Shown: positions 11,501 to 22,700 of the stretch, in pieces
Position numbering within the stretch: position 1 is the first letter of the stretch
How the letters are laid out: every line of letters begins with the position of its first letter
Source of the DNA: Valencia hispanica
Lineage: Eukaryota; Chordata; Actinopteri; Cyprinodontiformes; Valenciidae
Assembly (NCBI GenBank): GCA_963556495.2
Contig: OY747703.1
Coordinates: 26,803,796 to 26,867,795 of the forward strand
Length of the DNA stretch: 64,000 bases
Direction: 5' to 3'
Translations under genes and position numbers: made by a program
The notes under the pieces: generated by a model
What the model was told of the DNA's origin: nothing
Database searches by the model: none
What the model saw: the letters and a program-made list of their open reading frames with translations, nothing else

Positions 11501-14500
11501 TTGGGGAAGTTCTGATCGACCAGCTGAGGCCGAGCTGCCGCAGATGAGCGCGAACGTGGCATGACAGCGCCTTCCGGGTGTCGAACAGCTGCCCGCAGAA
11601 GTCGCAGAGGACTGTTGGTGGAGACTGCAAGTCTGTGGAACAGGGTGAATGCATACGGTACCTCGCAAAAGTATTTATACCCCTAGAATTAATGCCATGT
11701 TTTGTGATCTTACAAAAACAAGCTGATGTATTTCATCAGGACTTTATGTAACAAACCAACACGAAGCAGCGCATAGTTGTGAAAGAGAAGGGCAATAATG
11801 GTTTTCTAAATTTTTTTGAAAGTAAAAATCTGAAAGTGTGCCATCCGTTTTTATTCTTTCAGCCGCCCTGAAACAATGCTTTACATTTTGCTACAATTGC
11901 AGCTGCAAGTCTTTTGGGGTATGTCTCCCAGTGAAATATTTGTCTACACTTCTTCACAAAATAGCTCAAGTGCAGTCAGATTGGATGAAGAGGATCCGTG
12001 ACATCAGAGATCAATTTTCACGCCTTGCCACAGATTCTCAATTGAGTTCAGATCTAGATCAATATTGGAATGCTCGAACACAATAATGTGCTTCGCTCTA
12101 AACCAATCTGGCTGTCAGTTGAACCCCTGGCCCAATCTCTAAAAGATTTTCTTCCATGATCATCTTCTATTTAGCTCCATCCATCTTCTCATCAACTCTC
12201 TGACCAGTTTGACAATCCCTGATGAAGGATAAACGAACAAGAGAAATTGCCACCGCACCATGCTGCCATCACCATCATGTGTCAGGGAGATATGCCACGC
12301 CACACCATTTTTCTTAATGCTATCTCTGAACACTGCCTCTCTTTTTTTTTTCCCCTCTGCAGAAAAGGTCAGATTAGTGGAATCCATGACAAATCTCATC
12401 TCTCCTGAGATTCTCTCAAATGAGCTGTGATTTATTGCAGCTCCTCCAGAGTAGAAACGGGGCTCCTGCCTGTTTCCATAATTAGTGCTTTTCTTTACAC
12501 TACTACGCAATGCTCTTTGTTCCCTACTGTTATCTAACAAATCTGTGAGACCTTGATTTTTTTCTGAAACTAATTAGGCGTGATAAAATTGGAAAAGGTT
12601 CTACGCATATGAATACTTTTGCAAACAAATGATGTGGTCATATTAATTAATTAGTTTTAATCAGACAACAGAAAACCAAACAGAAAGGCTCAACTTTACC
12701 TGAATCAGGAGGTTTTGTGGAACCGGCCCCTGTAGGTGACTTCTGCATCAAAGAGCTGCTGTCGGTGTTGGGCGGCTTTGGTTGAACAGAAATCTCCGTC
12801 TCCACAGGCTCGGGCTTTGGTTTTTTAAGAAGCGGGTCCACAGCTAGTCGAAATCCCTTCTTAGCCTTCGGTGCCCTGTTTAACGGAGGTTGAGGGGAGT
12901 GAGAGCTGGTGGAAGGGCTCGGAGAGAGACCTGTGGGGGTAAATGAGGCCCTGGATAAGCTCGCGGCTGGAGACGGAGCGGGGACAGCGGGAGAGGGTGG
13001 GGCTGGGGACGGAGCGATCGATGAGGTGGCTGTGCTGGATGCTTTTGGAAGGTGCATTGGTTCCAACACTCCGCTGCTGACCAGCTCCTGCACAGCTTCG
13101 ATTGCAGAGCTCTTCCCCACCAAGTCGTTCACTCCCATGTGTTTGAGATGAGAGCGCGCGTGGCTGCCCAGGCCTTTCCGGTTCTCAAACTTCTCCCCGC
13201 AGAGGACACAGGTGCAATTATCAGACATTTTGGGCTTTTTGCTGGCAGGAGACACAGGAGGAGAGGTGAAATCAGAGGGACGTTTAGTGGAGGACTTCGC
13301 GGGGCTGTTCGATGTACTCTCCTCCTGTCGCAAGTTGCTGATTGGCTCAAAGTCCTGCTCCTTCATGATCTGGTACAGAAATTCAATGGGGCCGCCCTGT
13401 ATTTCGCTGTCGGGGATGCCGATCTGTCGGAGATGGGCACGAGCGTGACTAGAAAGGCCCTTGCGTGTTTCATACCAGCAGCCACAAAGCTGGCAGACGT
13501 GAATCTCGTTGGTGGTTTCTGAAGCTGTCAGAATTTTGAAAGAAAAATACGAAAAATTGTTAGAAATCACCCCAAAAATACTTTTAATACCTACAATTAG
13601 GTCTAGGCGATATGGGAAAAAATTATTTTACGATGACATTTTTATATCAGCTGATATTGATATATATCACCATATAAAATAAATCACTATTTTTGTCAAT
13701 ATTTAACATTCCCTGGAACTGTATGGTGATATCAGAAGGTTATTTTTGATTTAAATTGTTATTTTCAAAAACTGAACATGTCATCGGACATTATGCAACT
13801 GTTTCAGAAAAATAAAACAAGGTTAGGTTCTGGGCAATATGGATTAAAAATAAAATCTTTGATTTTTGTCCTCCCAAATTAGATTGTTGATATTAATCAA
13901 TTTTTTTTTCTCCCTTTCTGTTCTTAAAAAGTAATTACAAATGACCGAAAATATTTTTTTAAACTTGCTCTTATTTCAATCATCTCTTCTTGGAGTTGAC
14001 CTGAACTCAAAGTCTAAATGAATATTCACTGTAAAACACGCTTGTAAAGCAAGATTGAAGGCCTTGGGTGGACTGACAACACTTTGAACTATGGAAACCC
14101 AAGAGGTACATAGGTGAAATACTAGTTTTTTGTTGATTTTCTCAATTTTCCCAAAGTTATTTCTTCATAAACAGAAAATTCGATAAATCGATAGACTGCC
14201 CAGCACTACCTACAATGCTGAGAAAATGTATTAGTCCCCTTACAGATTTCTTCTGTTTTGATGCCTCTGTCATACTTAAATATTCCAGATACTGTACACA
14301 AAGATAACCTGAGAAAATACAAAAAGCTATATTCAAACTATGATTTCATTTATTTAGGGAGAAAATCTATCCAAACCAACCTGACCTTTTTCCACTGCAA
14401 TGTACTGTACCTTCAGCTCTGTTTTTCACTCTGTTTCAGTTTCAACCCACCTAAGGTAATGGGAGCATCCGTTTCCAACGGTGCCCACAGTGGCTTGGAA

Positions 14501-16509
14501 ATTGTTTTTTGGTCTGACAGTGATGAGTTGCTGCCTTCAGTTGGCCTCGAAGAAGATGGAGAGGATGGGAAAAAGGACGCTCCTGTTTCTTTAGGCTTGG
14601 ATGGAGATCCCTGAGTTGTCATGACCTTCGCCACTGTCTTGGAAGGAGCATGAGTTTCACCCTGCGGCGCAGGTGTCTTTGGCTCCTGCTGGGATGTTTT
14701 TTTAGGCAGTGCTGGAGACACGGATGCAGCGGCCTCTGGTTTGAGGTCTGGAAGGGAGCGGTCTTTCTCCTGAATGATCTGGTAGAGCAGCTCTATGGGA
14801 GCCCCGCTGTTTTCTGACACAGTCACGCCGAGCTGGCGCAGATGGAGGCGAGCGTGGCTCGACAGCCCTCGGCGTGTCTCAAAGAAGGCCCCGCAGACCT
14901 CACACACCACAGGCCCCGGGTTGGCTGCAGAGAAATAGAAGTGAAAGACAGATAGTGACGCAGAGTGAAAAGGGAATAATAGTGACTCCAGCAAAGGAGG
15001 AGACCCAGTATCAACTTTTTTTAAAACAAACACTAATCAACACATTTTCTACCACTTATATTTATACTAGTGGAAGTGGAATTGGCCACAAATGATACGA
15101 GAGGCATTTTATTTACACACCGGATGACCATGACATTAGCCAGACTGCAGTAGGGCTAATTTGGTATGCTTTCATGTCCACGCCTTACTAAACTGTGTTT
15201 TTGTTGATCTAACTAATCTGGATTTTCACAATCAAAGCAAGTGTTTTTTTTTTATTCTTATGTCGATAAAAGAGCAGTGAACGTCTGACTGTAATGGGAG
15301 CTAGCTGCATATCACTGTGTGCACCGCCCTGAGAACGGCTGAAACAGTATTCATAAAAAAGTCTGACGTTCGTTTGTGACTTTTTTAATGTGTGGAGGGA
15401 CCTAAGAAGATACGCAACTCTGTAGATTAAGTTGAAAAACAACAGAGAACAGGAGTAAAATGAATGAATCAAAGATATAGAAGAAAATTATTACATCCAT
15501 TCATAACTATAAACAAAAACAGGATGTAAAGATTTACTAAGGCCTATTTATTTATATTCTGCTTGCCAATAATGTAGTTAGTGAGTTTCATTACATGTTT
15601 GTATAAAAATACTTATGGGACTCAGTCTTCTTTTAATTTTTGGAACCCTGAAGTATTTTCTTCCATTACACTTTCACTGTCTTTTCTGTTCTCACGTGAT
15701 ATAGCTTTTAGAGGCATAGTTCTTAGAACTCAAGGAAAATGCGGGGAGAGGCATCATGATGGCAGAAAAGACAGAGAAACATGAGGAAGAAGATTGTTCA
15801 AACAGTCAATATTTTAATTTCTAAATGAAGAGAGTGCAGTTTTATAAAATAATTTTGTGCTCCATCGATTGAACAAAAAAAGAAAAAGAATCAAAAAACT
15901 GCTTTTACAATGAACTGGAAGCATACATAAAAACTTAGTTTGCTGTCATAGTTGTTGTAACTAAACAACAGATTTTACCTAAACAATAAAACTGATGTAA
16001 ACGGGATCAGAAATAAAACGTTATAAATGACTTCAAAGGGTTTTTTTGTATACATACTCTGCCAAAAGAAATGTACCAATGTTGACAAGTTCAGCTAACA
16101 TTATGATCCTTAGGTTCCTGAAATCACTGGTGGACAGAATCCGGCACCATTTCAAAAATAGCTCTAGGCTATATTTTGAATTACTGGTCAAGACTAAATT
16201 TGTTACAGAGTTTGAGACTATTAGAGTAATGAAAACTAATGTTCCTAAATACACAAACTTTTTTTTTAAAGATACAAAAAGGCAATCGCAGAATACAATC
16301 TATTTGACTGCTTTGGCTATAATTGTTAATTGTGACATGTAACAATGTTCTGTTCTTCCTTTTTTCCACTGATATGTATATTATCTCATGGTAATTACTT
16401 TGTTCTTTTTATTTATTTTAGCTAGTTCTGATTTCTGTGAATCCGTAGTCTACACAACAATCGTATTACTAGTAACTCCTTTGTAAAGTGACTTACCTTG
16501 TGCGTCCAT
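8537..16509 (-). CDS. wiz: Wiz-type widely spaced C2H2 zinc-finger protein, complete, 8 coding exons
   Basis: Coding exons, in minus-strand order: 16509-16497, 14924-14451, 13524-12700, 11632-11276, 10121-9907, 9184-9052, 8970-8811, 8705-8537. All junctions are GT..AG and the phases join into 781 codons plus TAG. The third exon could instead start at 13518, which also keeps frame. Six C2H2 fingers begin near residues 12, 173, 268, 447, 560 and 725, separated by long Ser/Pro-rich linkers. Fingers 1-5 share the pattern [18 protein letters not shown]. Fingers 1, 2, 4 and 5 are followed by a PI(E/D)xL helix, and finger 3 by a variant, AIEAV. This layout is that of WIZ, a nuclear cofactor that in mammals links G9a/GLP (EHMT2/EHMT1) and CtBP to chromatin. 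The start MDAQ is chosen because this short exon splices in phase to finger 1. Longer isoforms starting elsewhere cannot be excluded. The next gene, prdx2, is divergent. Confidence 0.9.
9420..9860 (-). mobile_element. Tc1-like fragment in a wiz intron
   Basis: The intron between wiz coding exons 5 and 6 carries Tc1-derived text: 'cttgtttcatcagtccatgag', then 'aattactttttcaca' and 'actgcattttgtat', and an end reading 'acagcgctgta'. The word order is the reverse complement of the copies at 32.7-33.3 kb and 50.1-50.5 kb. Much of the element is deleted and no transposase frame survives. Confidence 0.6.
10430..10745 (+). mobile_element. Tc1-like fragment in a wiz intron
   Basis: Text such as 'gaagccggctgttcacag', 'gctgcatccaagcata', 'gtgcacaagcaatagggat' and 'cttaccagggctaaagaa' matches the middle of a fish Tc1-like transposase gene, in plus orientation (antisense to wiz). 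It is internally deleted and truncated at both ends. The rest of this intron (10122-10429 and 10746-11275) shows nothing I recognise. Confidence 0.6.
11655..12625 (-). mobile_element. Nearly full-span, decayed Tc1-like element in a wiz intron
   Basis: Both ends are visible as degenerate inverted repeats: 'gcaaaagtatttatac' near 11667 and 'gaatacttttgc' near 12610, so about 1 kb is preserved. Between them lie 'gctgcaagtcttttggggta', 'ccacagattctcaattga' and 'ctccatccatcttctcatcaactct', which is the antisense strand of a fish Tc1 transposase gene. The transposase is destroyed by indels and a deletion. It lies between wiz coding exons 3 and 4 and is spliced out with the intron. Confidence 0.75.
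13598..14213. mobile_element. Adjacent hAT-like MITEs in a wiz intron
   Basis: Two similar leading ends, 'taggtctaggcgatatggg' near 13600 and 'taggttctgggcaatatgga' near 13823, and one closing inverted end ('agactgcccagcactacc' near 14195-14212) suggest two neighbouring, non-autonomous, AT-rich elements, or one inserted into another. The closing end reversed reads 'ggtagtgctgggcagtct', the common 'tgggcgatat'-type fish hAT terminus. They lie between wiz coding exons 2 and 3. No coding capacity. Confidence 0.55.
14925..16496. other. First coding intron of wiz; no recognised element
   Basis: AT-rich intron between the MDAQ exon and the first zinc-finger exon. An open frame at 16046-16342 has no family signature and overlaps other frames on the opposite strand, so it is treated as chance. 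Confidence 0.5.
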
Positions 16510-17060
16510 TTGAATTGAATATTTGATTGAAGAACGGAAGAAGCTGTCCTTTTGCGGAGTCCTTAAAAATCCTATAGAATAGATAAATAAATAAATTCTG
16601 CTGAAATAAAACAAAATCCCATCAGATTGTACATCTACAGAAATAACTAAGGTAAATAACGCGACACAACTAAAATATCGCGTGAAAGCAGCTCATTCAA
16701 AAATGTCTTAAGATTGTTGGATTTCAATCAGCTATCGCATCGTAACCTTATTCACTTAATAACGGATTGGACAAAAACACACAAAGAAGTGCAATTTCCA
16801 TTCGTATTTTCTAAGTGAAAGCTAACTTAAGCTACCTCTCCAGTCTTTTGTTTTCCCCTACAATCCTAAAAGTACCCGCATGCTATCGGCGCTCCGCCTC
16901 ATTCAAGCGAAGCACGAAAAAAAACAACAACAGCTCTACACATGTGTAATTTCAGCTAATACATTTATCCATCAGCAGCAACAACATTACCTTAAAGCTT
17001 CAAGAAACTGCTCTACACATCAGGCTCTCCTAGGCTAATCGGAAGTAGCATGGCACGCAG
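16497..17060 (-). promoter_or_regulatory. wiz 5' region: leader exons and probable promoter
   Basis: The exon carrying the start codon runs 16571-16497. On the minus strand it is preceded by CTATTCTATAG and followed by GTAAGT. A further upstream leader exon probably ends at 16991, with the donor AAG|GTAATG, and its 5' end lies near 17.05 kb. The intervening DNA holds a small CpG-richer patch near 16.87-16.92 kb. Start site and promoter are inferred from the gene layout. Confidence 0.45.
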
Positions 17061-17138
17061 CTGGAGCTGTTCATTTCAAAATAAAAACCTTTAGTATTTC
17101 ATTTAATTTCACCAACATAAAGAATTGTTCTTCTGGGA

Positions 17139-17346
<208 letters not shown>

Positions 17347-17599
17347 ATGTTTGTTCAGTATGTTATTTAACTAGTGGCATACATTTGTTAAATGTTAACT
17401 ATCTAAATGCCCTCAGTTCAATGTTGAGATAAGTGTTACATTTGTTCTGCAGATATGGGTTTAATGGAGTCAGGAATACAATTTAGTTCCCATCCAGCCA
17501 GAGCAAAGTTGTTTTGGGCCCTTGTTAGGTTTTAAAGTTTTGTTCATGATTTAACATATTATTTCATGTAGTTATTGTTAGGTTTTGTTCAAGAGTACC

Positions 17600-18480
17600 A
17601 TTTGCTTTTGTCTTGACAGTTTAAATTAAGGCAGCTGGACTTTTCTTGTTGTCTTGAACACGTTTCGTCTCTCATCCAAGAGGCTTCTTCAATCCCAAAA
17701 ACTGTATTGGGAGTATCCGATTTATAAATCTAAAGTTAGTGTCGTTAAAGATCACTAATGAAGCTATAAAGAGGCTATCAAAGTTACATAAGCTTCTAAG
17801 CACTATGTAATCTTAGTAATGTGTTATTAACAGTGAAAAGAACCCTAAATTATGTAACTATGCGCTGTTTTGGTCACATGCCTCAAAGTGTGAGTTTCTG
17901 TAAAACTTCCAAGGCAGACAACTAAATGCTGCTTTGTATGTGTTGGAAATTGGGAACCTGAGGCCACTTCCTCTGTTCAAAGTTGGTTTCATATGTTTTA
18001 CATAGATGGCTTCTTTCACTCCTCTCTCAAACCGTCCGTCTTCTCTATCTAAAATATATACATTATTGTATTCAAAAGGGTGACCTTTGTCCTTTGGACG
18101 TTGATGGACTGCAGAGTCTCGGCCTGGTGAGTTTGCTCCTCTGTGTTGAGCCATCCTTTTGTGTAGTTGCTGTTTGGTTTCTCCAATGTACAGCTCTGAA
18201 CATTCCTCACTGCACTGCACTACTGAGCTTGTGTTTGGGTGTTTTGTCCTTAGGATGAAACCGGTCTTTGCCTGACAGTGTTAGCAGATTAAAAATGCAC
18301 TGGCATGTTGTGTTTAGTGAGACTCTAACTGTATGCAGTGATAGAAGTGGAAACTTTACTTTAGGCGTCCATTAACACAGTGTCGTGTTATGTCATGCTG
18401 TGGGTTGTGGTGTCTAGGACCCCTGTTCTATAAGCTTGTAGCTTTCGAGGGAGTCCTTTTTTCACAATGTACCATTGTTT
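17600..18480 (-). mobile_element. Penelope-like element remnant with GIY-YIG endonuclease domain
   Basis: Read on the minus strand from about 18255, the frame gives RTKHPNTSSVVQCSEECSEL, then YIGETKQQLHKRMAQHRG. This is the GIY-YIG nuclease of a Penelope-like retroelement with its cysteine-rich lead-in. It then runs through GHPFEYNNVYILDREDGRFERGVKEA to a stop at 17858. The endonuclease follows the RT in these elements. No RT is seen upstream, so this is a 5'-truncated copy. Downstream, 'gaacacgtttcgtctctcat' and 'aagaggcttcttcaatcc' near 17.65 kb fit the fish Penelope 3' region. About 120 residues remain open, so the copy may be fairly young. Confidence 0.85.
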
Positions 18481-18627
18481 GCAAATTGCATCGAGTTTAT
18501 GTGTAGAATTGTGAAATAAATCAAATAAAATAAAATTGTAACCTTTAGTGATTTTTAATAAACACTTTTATCAACTTCATTAACAACATAGATCGTGATC
18601 CAATTAATTGGTGAAAGTCCGTCAGAA

Positions 18628-18661
18628 CCATAGACATTATATACGTATATAATGTCTATGG
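18628..18661. repeat. Perfect 34-bp palindrome flanked by TCAGAA direct repeats
   Basis: The half ccatagacattatatac (18628-18644) is followed at once by its exact reverse complement (18645-18661). TCAGAA stands directly outside on both sides (18622-18627 and 18662-18667). The palindrome lies just upstream of the prdx2 leader exon. It could be a tiny palindromic MITE with a 6-base target duplication, or a template-switch product. Confidence 0.9.
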
Positions 18662-18830
18662 TCAGAAGTGTCGGAGCGTGCTTTTATTTTGACGGGTTAC
18701 GTTTTGTACTTCCGGAGGTCACAGCTGTCCTGGAGTACTTCTTGCCCAGAATCTCCCTCCTTGACTCCTCTTGCATTCAGCAAGCCATAGATCTCCGTAG
18801 CCAAGTTTTCCACGACCTTACGAAACTGAG
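18662..18830 (+). promoter_or_regulatory. prdx2 promoter-proximal region and noncoding first exon
   Basis: A GC-richer stretch ends at 18830 in a strong splice donor (ACTGAG|GTGAGC). The matching acceptor is CTCCCTCAG at 19691-19699, 12 bases before the prdx2 start codon, so this is read as the untranslated first exon. An ETS-like CTTCCGG lies near 18713. No TATA box is evident and the exact start site is unknown. Confidence 0.6.
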
Positions 18831-19699
18831 GTGAGCAGAGTACAAAGTTTGCGTCTTCAGTTGTTGTTTTTTATTTTTTGTATAGGAGTGTTTGCACAGT
18901 TTGAGGAAAATATTGGTCCTGGAGGGAAAGAAGCGAGCAGAAGAACGAGTGCAGTAGACTGAGCTAAGAATGAGCTAACCACTGAGGCAGTGAGTGCGGT
19001 ATGGGTTTACAGCTCCCTCCTCCAAGTGTTTCTGGCTCTTTCTTTGTTCCTGAACCGCACTTTGCTGCGCACACTGGTCTGTCCTGTCCGGGTTTGTTCG
19101 ACTTCAACGCTGTTTGAAATACGCGCAACGCTTTCTGCAACCAGTAGATTTTACCCGGGTGAAATTCACTACACCGATATTGCCCTAAAACGACGCCAAA
19201 GAGAGGCAGAACGTCGCTTTTATTTCTACATTTAAGCAAAAACGCCTCTGCAGTAAACGTCTGCATTCTGCAATGCACCATATTCAAAAAAAAAAAAAAA
19301 AAAAAGTAAAGATTGATTCACTCATTTACCATAATGATTTTAAGCACGGTCATTTCAGGTTAATTCTGCAGCCAAGTGGCTTATTATTGTTTTAGATCCA
19401 CATCAGAAAAACGCACCGTGCATTAGCTCTCCCTTTCTTGGTTTGTGCAGATCATGGTTACATAAGCTCTCTAAGAGGCGATTGTTCCCTGCTGGCAGAC
19501 CGTGACTTGCATGTGACCTCTAGCAGGTGTTTGAATGGGGGTTTAATATTCTAAAGACTTGGCTTTTAAACCAAAAAGCTTCATATTCTAAATGCCTTAT
19601 GTTTTTTTTTTGTTTTGTTTTTTAACCCATATCACCCAAATATCTAGATTCCTGGTAGTCTCGTTTTAAAAAAATGAAATTATGCTGTGTCTCCCTCAG
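18831..19699 (+). other. First intron of prdx2
   Basis: The sequence between the leader exon and the coding start is about 870 bases, with a 19-base A run near 19287-19305. Small open frames on both strands show no conservation signature. It ends in a normal acceptor. Confidence 0.5.
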
Positions 19700-19711
19700 T
19701 TACTTACCGCC

Positions 19712-22700
19712 ATGTCTTCCGGAAACGCTCAGATTGGCAAGCCTGCCCCAGAATTCAAATCCACAGCTGTGGTGGATGGGCAGTTCAAGGAAATCAAGCT
19801 GTCAGACTATAAAGGTAACATCATTTAATATTCTTTGATTTTTTTTATTTTATTTTCCTGGGGAAAAAATCCCCAGCTTGTGGGCTGTATGCTCAGTGTC
19901 TGACCAGACTATAAGCCAGCTTTACTCAAGATTTAAACATTTCCTTCTGTGTGCCTCAGGGAAGTACGTGATCTTCTTCTTCTACCCCTTGGACTTTACC
20001 TTCGTGTGCCCGACTGAGATCATTGCCTTCAGCGACAGAGCAGAGGAGTTCCGCCGTATTAACTGTGAGGTCATCGGCTGCTCCATTGACTCTCATTTCA
20101 CCCACTTGGCATGGTAAGAGGTTTTTAGACTTGAAATACAAACGCATATCTGATTTATCAATCAGCAGATTGTGTAAATTCAGATTTTTTTTCCCTCCCC
20201 TTCTAGGCAGGTTTATTTTTTTTTAAACAAAATTTGAATGGAAAATGGATTGATTTAACCTTTACTGAAGTTGAAATACTTCTAAAATAAGTGGAGTAAC
20301 AGGGATTAATGTTATTTGCTGTTTTAAGTCAGATCTGCTATAAAATTAGTGTGCAGGAAAACAAAACCGTTACACTAGGCTGTCTACCCATTGAAGTTTG
20401 AATGCCCATCATTAAAGGAGAGGACTCTGGCTCTGAAAGCGCACCCACCCTAGTCTATCTACTGCGTTGCCTTTCTGCAACTGCTGATAAGTGTTGAACT
20501 AACGGCCTTCTATTCCGCTCGCTCTTTCTAGAAGGAATGAGATGAGGGGTTGCACAACTTGCAGGTTTTCAATGTATATTAACACCCCCCCCCAAAGTTT
20601 CCTTGTAGAAATGTTGCCTCCTTTCCTATTGTTGCTATATTAGTTACTTTGTGCTTTTTGTTACTCTGCTTAATATAGCAATCATTAGGTGGTGCCAAGA
20701 ATTCATCGCATTAATACATGCAGTTTTCTCAAGGGGAGAGACTGTAAATTTTGTGATTTGTTTCTCTTTTTTTTTTTTTCTCTTTTTTTTTTTCCCTTCC
20801 TCAGGATCAACACGCCAAGGAAACAAGGAGGGCTGGGTAATATGAAAATCCCCCTTGTTGCAGACCTCACAAAGAGCATTTCCAGGGACTATGGTGTGTT
20901 GAAGGAGGATGAAGGCATTGCATACAGGTCACTTGGACCCTTTAGATCCCAGGTGTCAAACTCTAATCCTTAAGGGCTGGTGTCCTGCAGCTTTTAGACA
21001 TGTCTCTGTTTCAATGCAGCTGAATCAAATAATTGGGTCATCAATAGCCCCTTTTCCATTGCAAAGAACCGAGAGTCTGTTCGGAGCTGGTGCTGGAGCC
21101 AGAGCTTTCACAAAACCTCCTTCGTTTTCCATAACAAGGAGCCACCGTGAGCAACGGCTTTGCGTCATCGAAGCGTCACCTCGCCGAAAATAAAGCAGAC
21201 GCAGAAGAAAACCATAACAACAAAGATTGGTTGCAGATGCTAATCGTCGCTTTACAAGCATTTGTTGCGATACAGCGGCAAAAGGCATCGCTGTTGCAGT
21301 TACTGTCGACAAGGCAATGTCGTAATAGGCGACGTTGCCTTGACGCTATCCATGTTTTCAACAACAACAAAAAAACATTCTGAGCAGTCTGGATTTAAGT
21401 ATGGCGGTCCTCTATTGTGAAGGCTGTAAAGCCCTCCCCCCTTGACGTAGTGAGTGCTTGGATAGCTCCGCTTTGGCCCCCCACAAGAGTGGTGCCAGAG
21501 TAGCACCCGTTTCTGGCTCTCGGAGCTGGTGCTTGCGGGAATCGAAAACGAAAACACCGGAGCTTAGTCAGCACGGGAGCTCCAGCTCCGCCTCAGTGGA
21601 AAAGGGCCACAACAGGACCCCATAGAACCTGCTGAGGAGGCAATTTGATTTGTGTATGTTGGACCAGGAACGCATCTAAAGCCCTTGAGGACTGGAGTTT
21701 GACACCTTTTGCTTTAGATAAAAATTGTTTTGATTGGAATAAACATTTGTTTAACGTTTGAACATAAGATTTATTTCTATACCACTGATCCTGGGGTGTC
21801 ATTTTGTACTCTCAGGGGTTTGTTTGTGATTGACGATAAGGGGGTTCTGAGGCAAATCACCATCAACGACTTGCCTGTGGGTCGCTCTGTGGATGAGACC
21901 CTCCGCCTGGTGCAAGCTTTCCAGCACACTGACAAACATGGAGAGGGTGAGTTGATCCCATATCCTCATTCCAACTAACCATGCAAGTATTACAATGCTG
22001 ATACTAGTTTTAAGGTTTCTATGTGGATAGTAGGGGTGTAACGGTTCATGTATTCTAATTTTTCGGTACGGCACAGAGGCGTTCGGGAGCACATCGGCTT
22101 CCCAGTGGTACAGAACAACAGCTTTTCATGTTGACTGGTTGCCCACTTCCGGTAGCGTCGGTGGTTGTCGGTCGCTAGCACAGAAGTTCCTGAGCCGAAG
22201 GACACCATTAGCTGCCCTCGTTTGTGCCATCCTCTTAATGTAGCAATAAAGTATAAGCAGGCTGGACATCTGACTGTAATAATGCGAGTTAAAAAAAAAC
22301 ATTTCCCAGGAATTGGTGGTGATCAAACAGGGGGACCGGGGGACTTGTCAGGCTTAGAAGGTAATTCAGTCCTAACATTTAAACCATCCAGTCCTTGAGG
22401 TCTGAAGGTTAAGGCCTTGAAATGTGTTGTGCTGCAAAAGCTGTGAGCCACTTCGTTATAAAAGTGAAGCTTTGTTGCCGCTACTTTTATTACAACTTTA
22501 AACAGCAATCTACTGTTAACTTGGTACCCAGTCATTTTCACAGGCTTTTAAAAAAAACTATAGAGCAGAGGATGAAAACAGGCTCTTGATCATTAGAGAG
22601 CTTATTGCACAAAACCAAATAAACAATGGAAGTATGGGTCTTTAGAGGGAAAGTCAGGAAATGCCTGTGTCTTAAGGAATTTCACACAAACATTAACTCA

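Noticed and set aside
13052..13522. 156-residue open frame opposite a wiz exon
   Set aside because: Antisense shadow of the third wiz coding exon.
16046..16342. 98-residue frame in the first wiz coding intron
   Set aside because: AT-rich, overlapped by opposite-strand frames, no family signature or ribosomal context.
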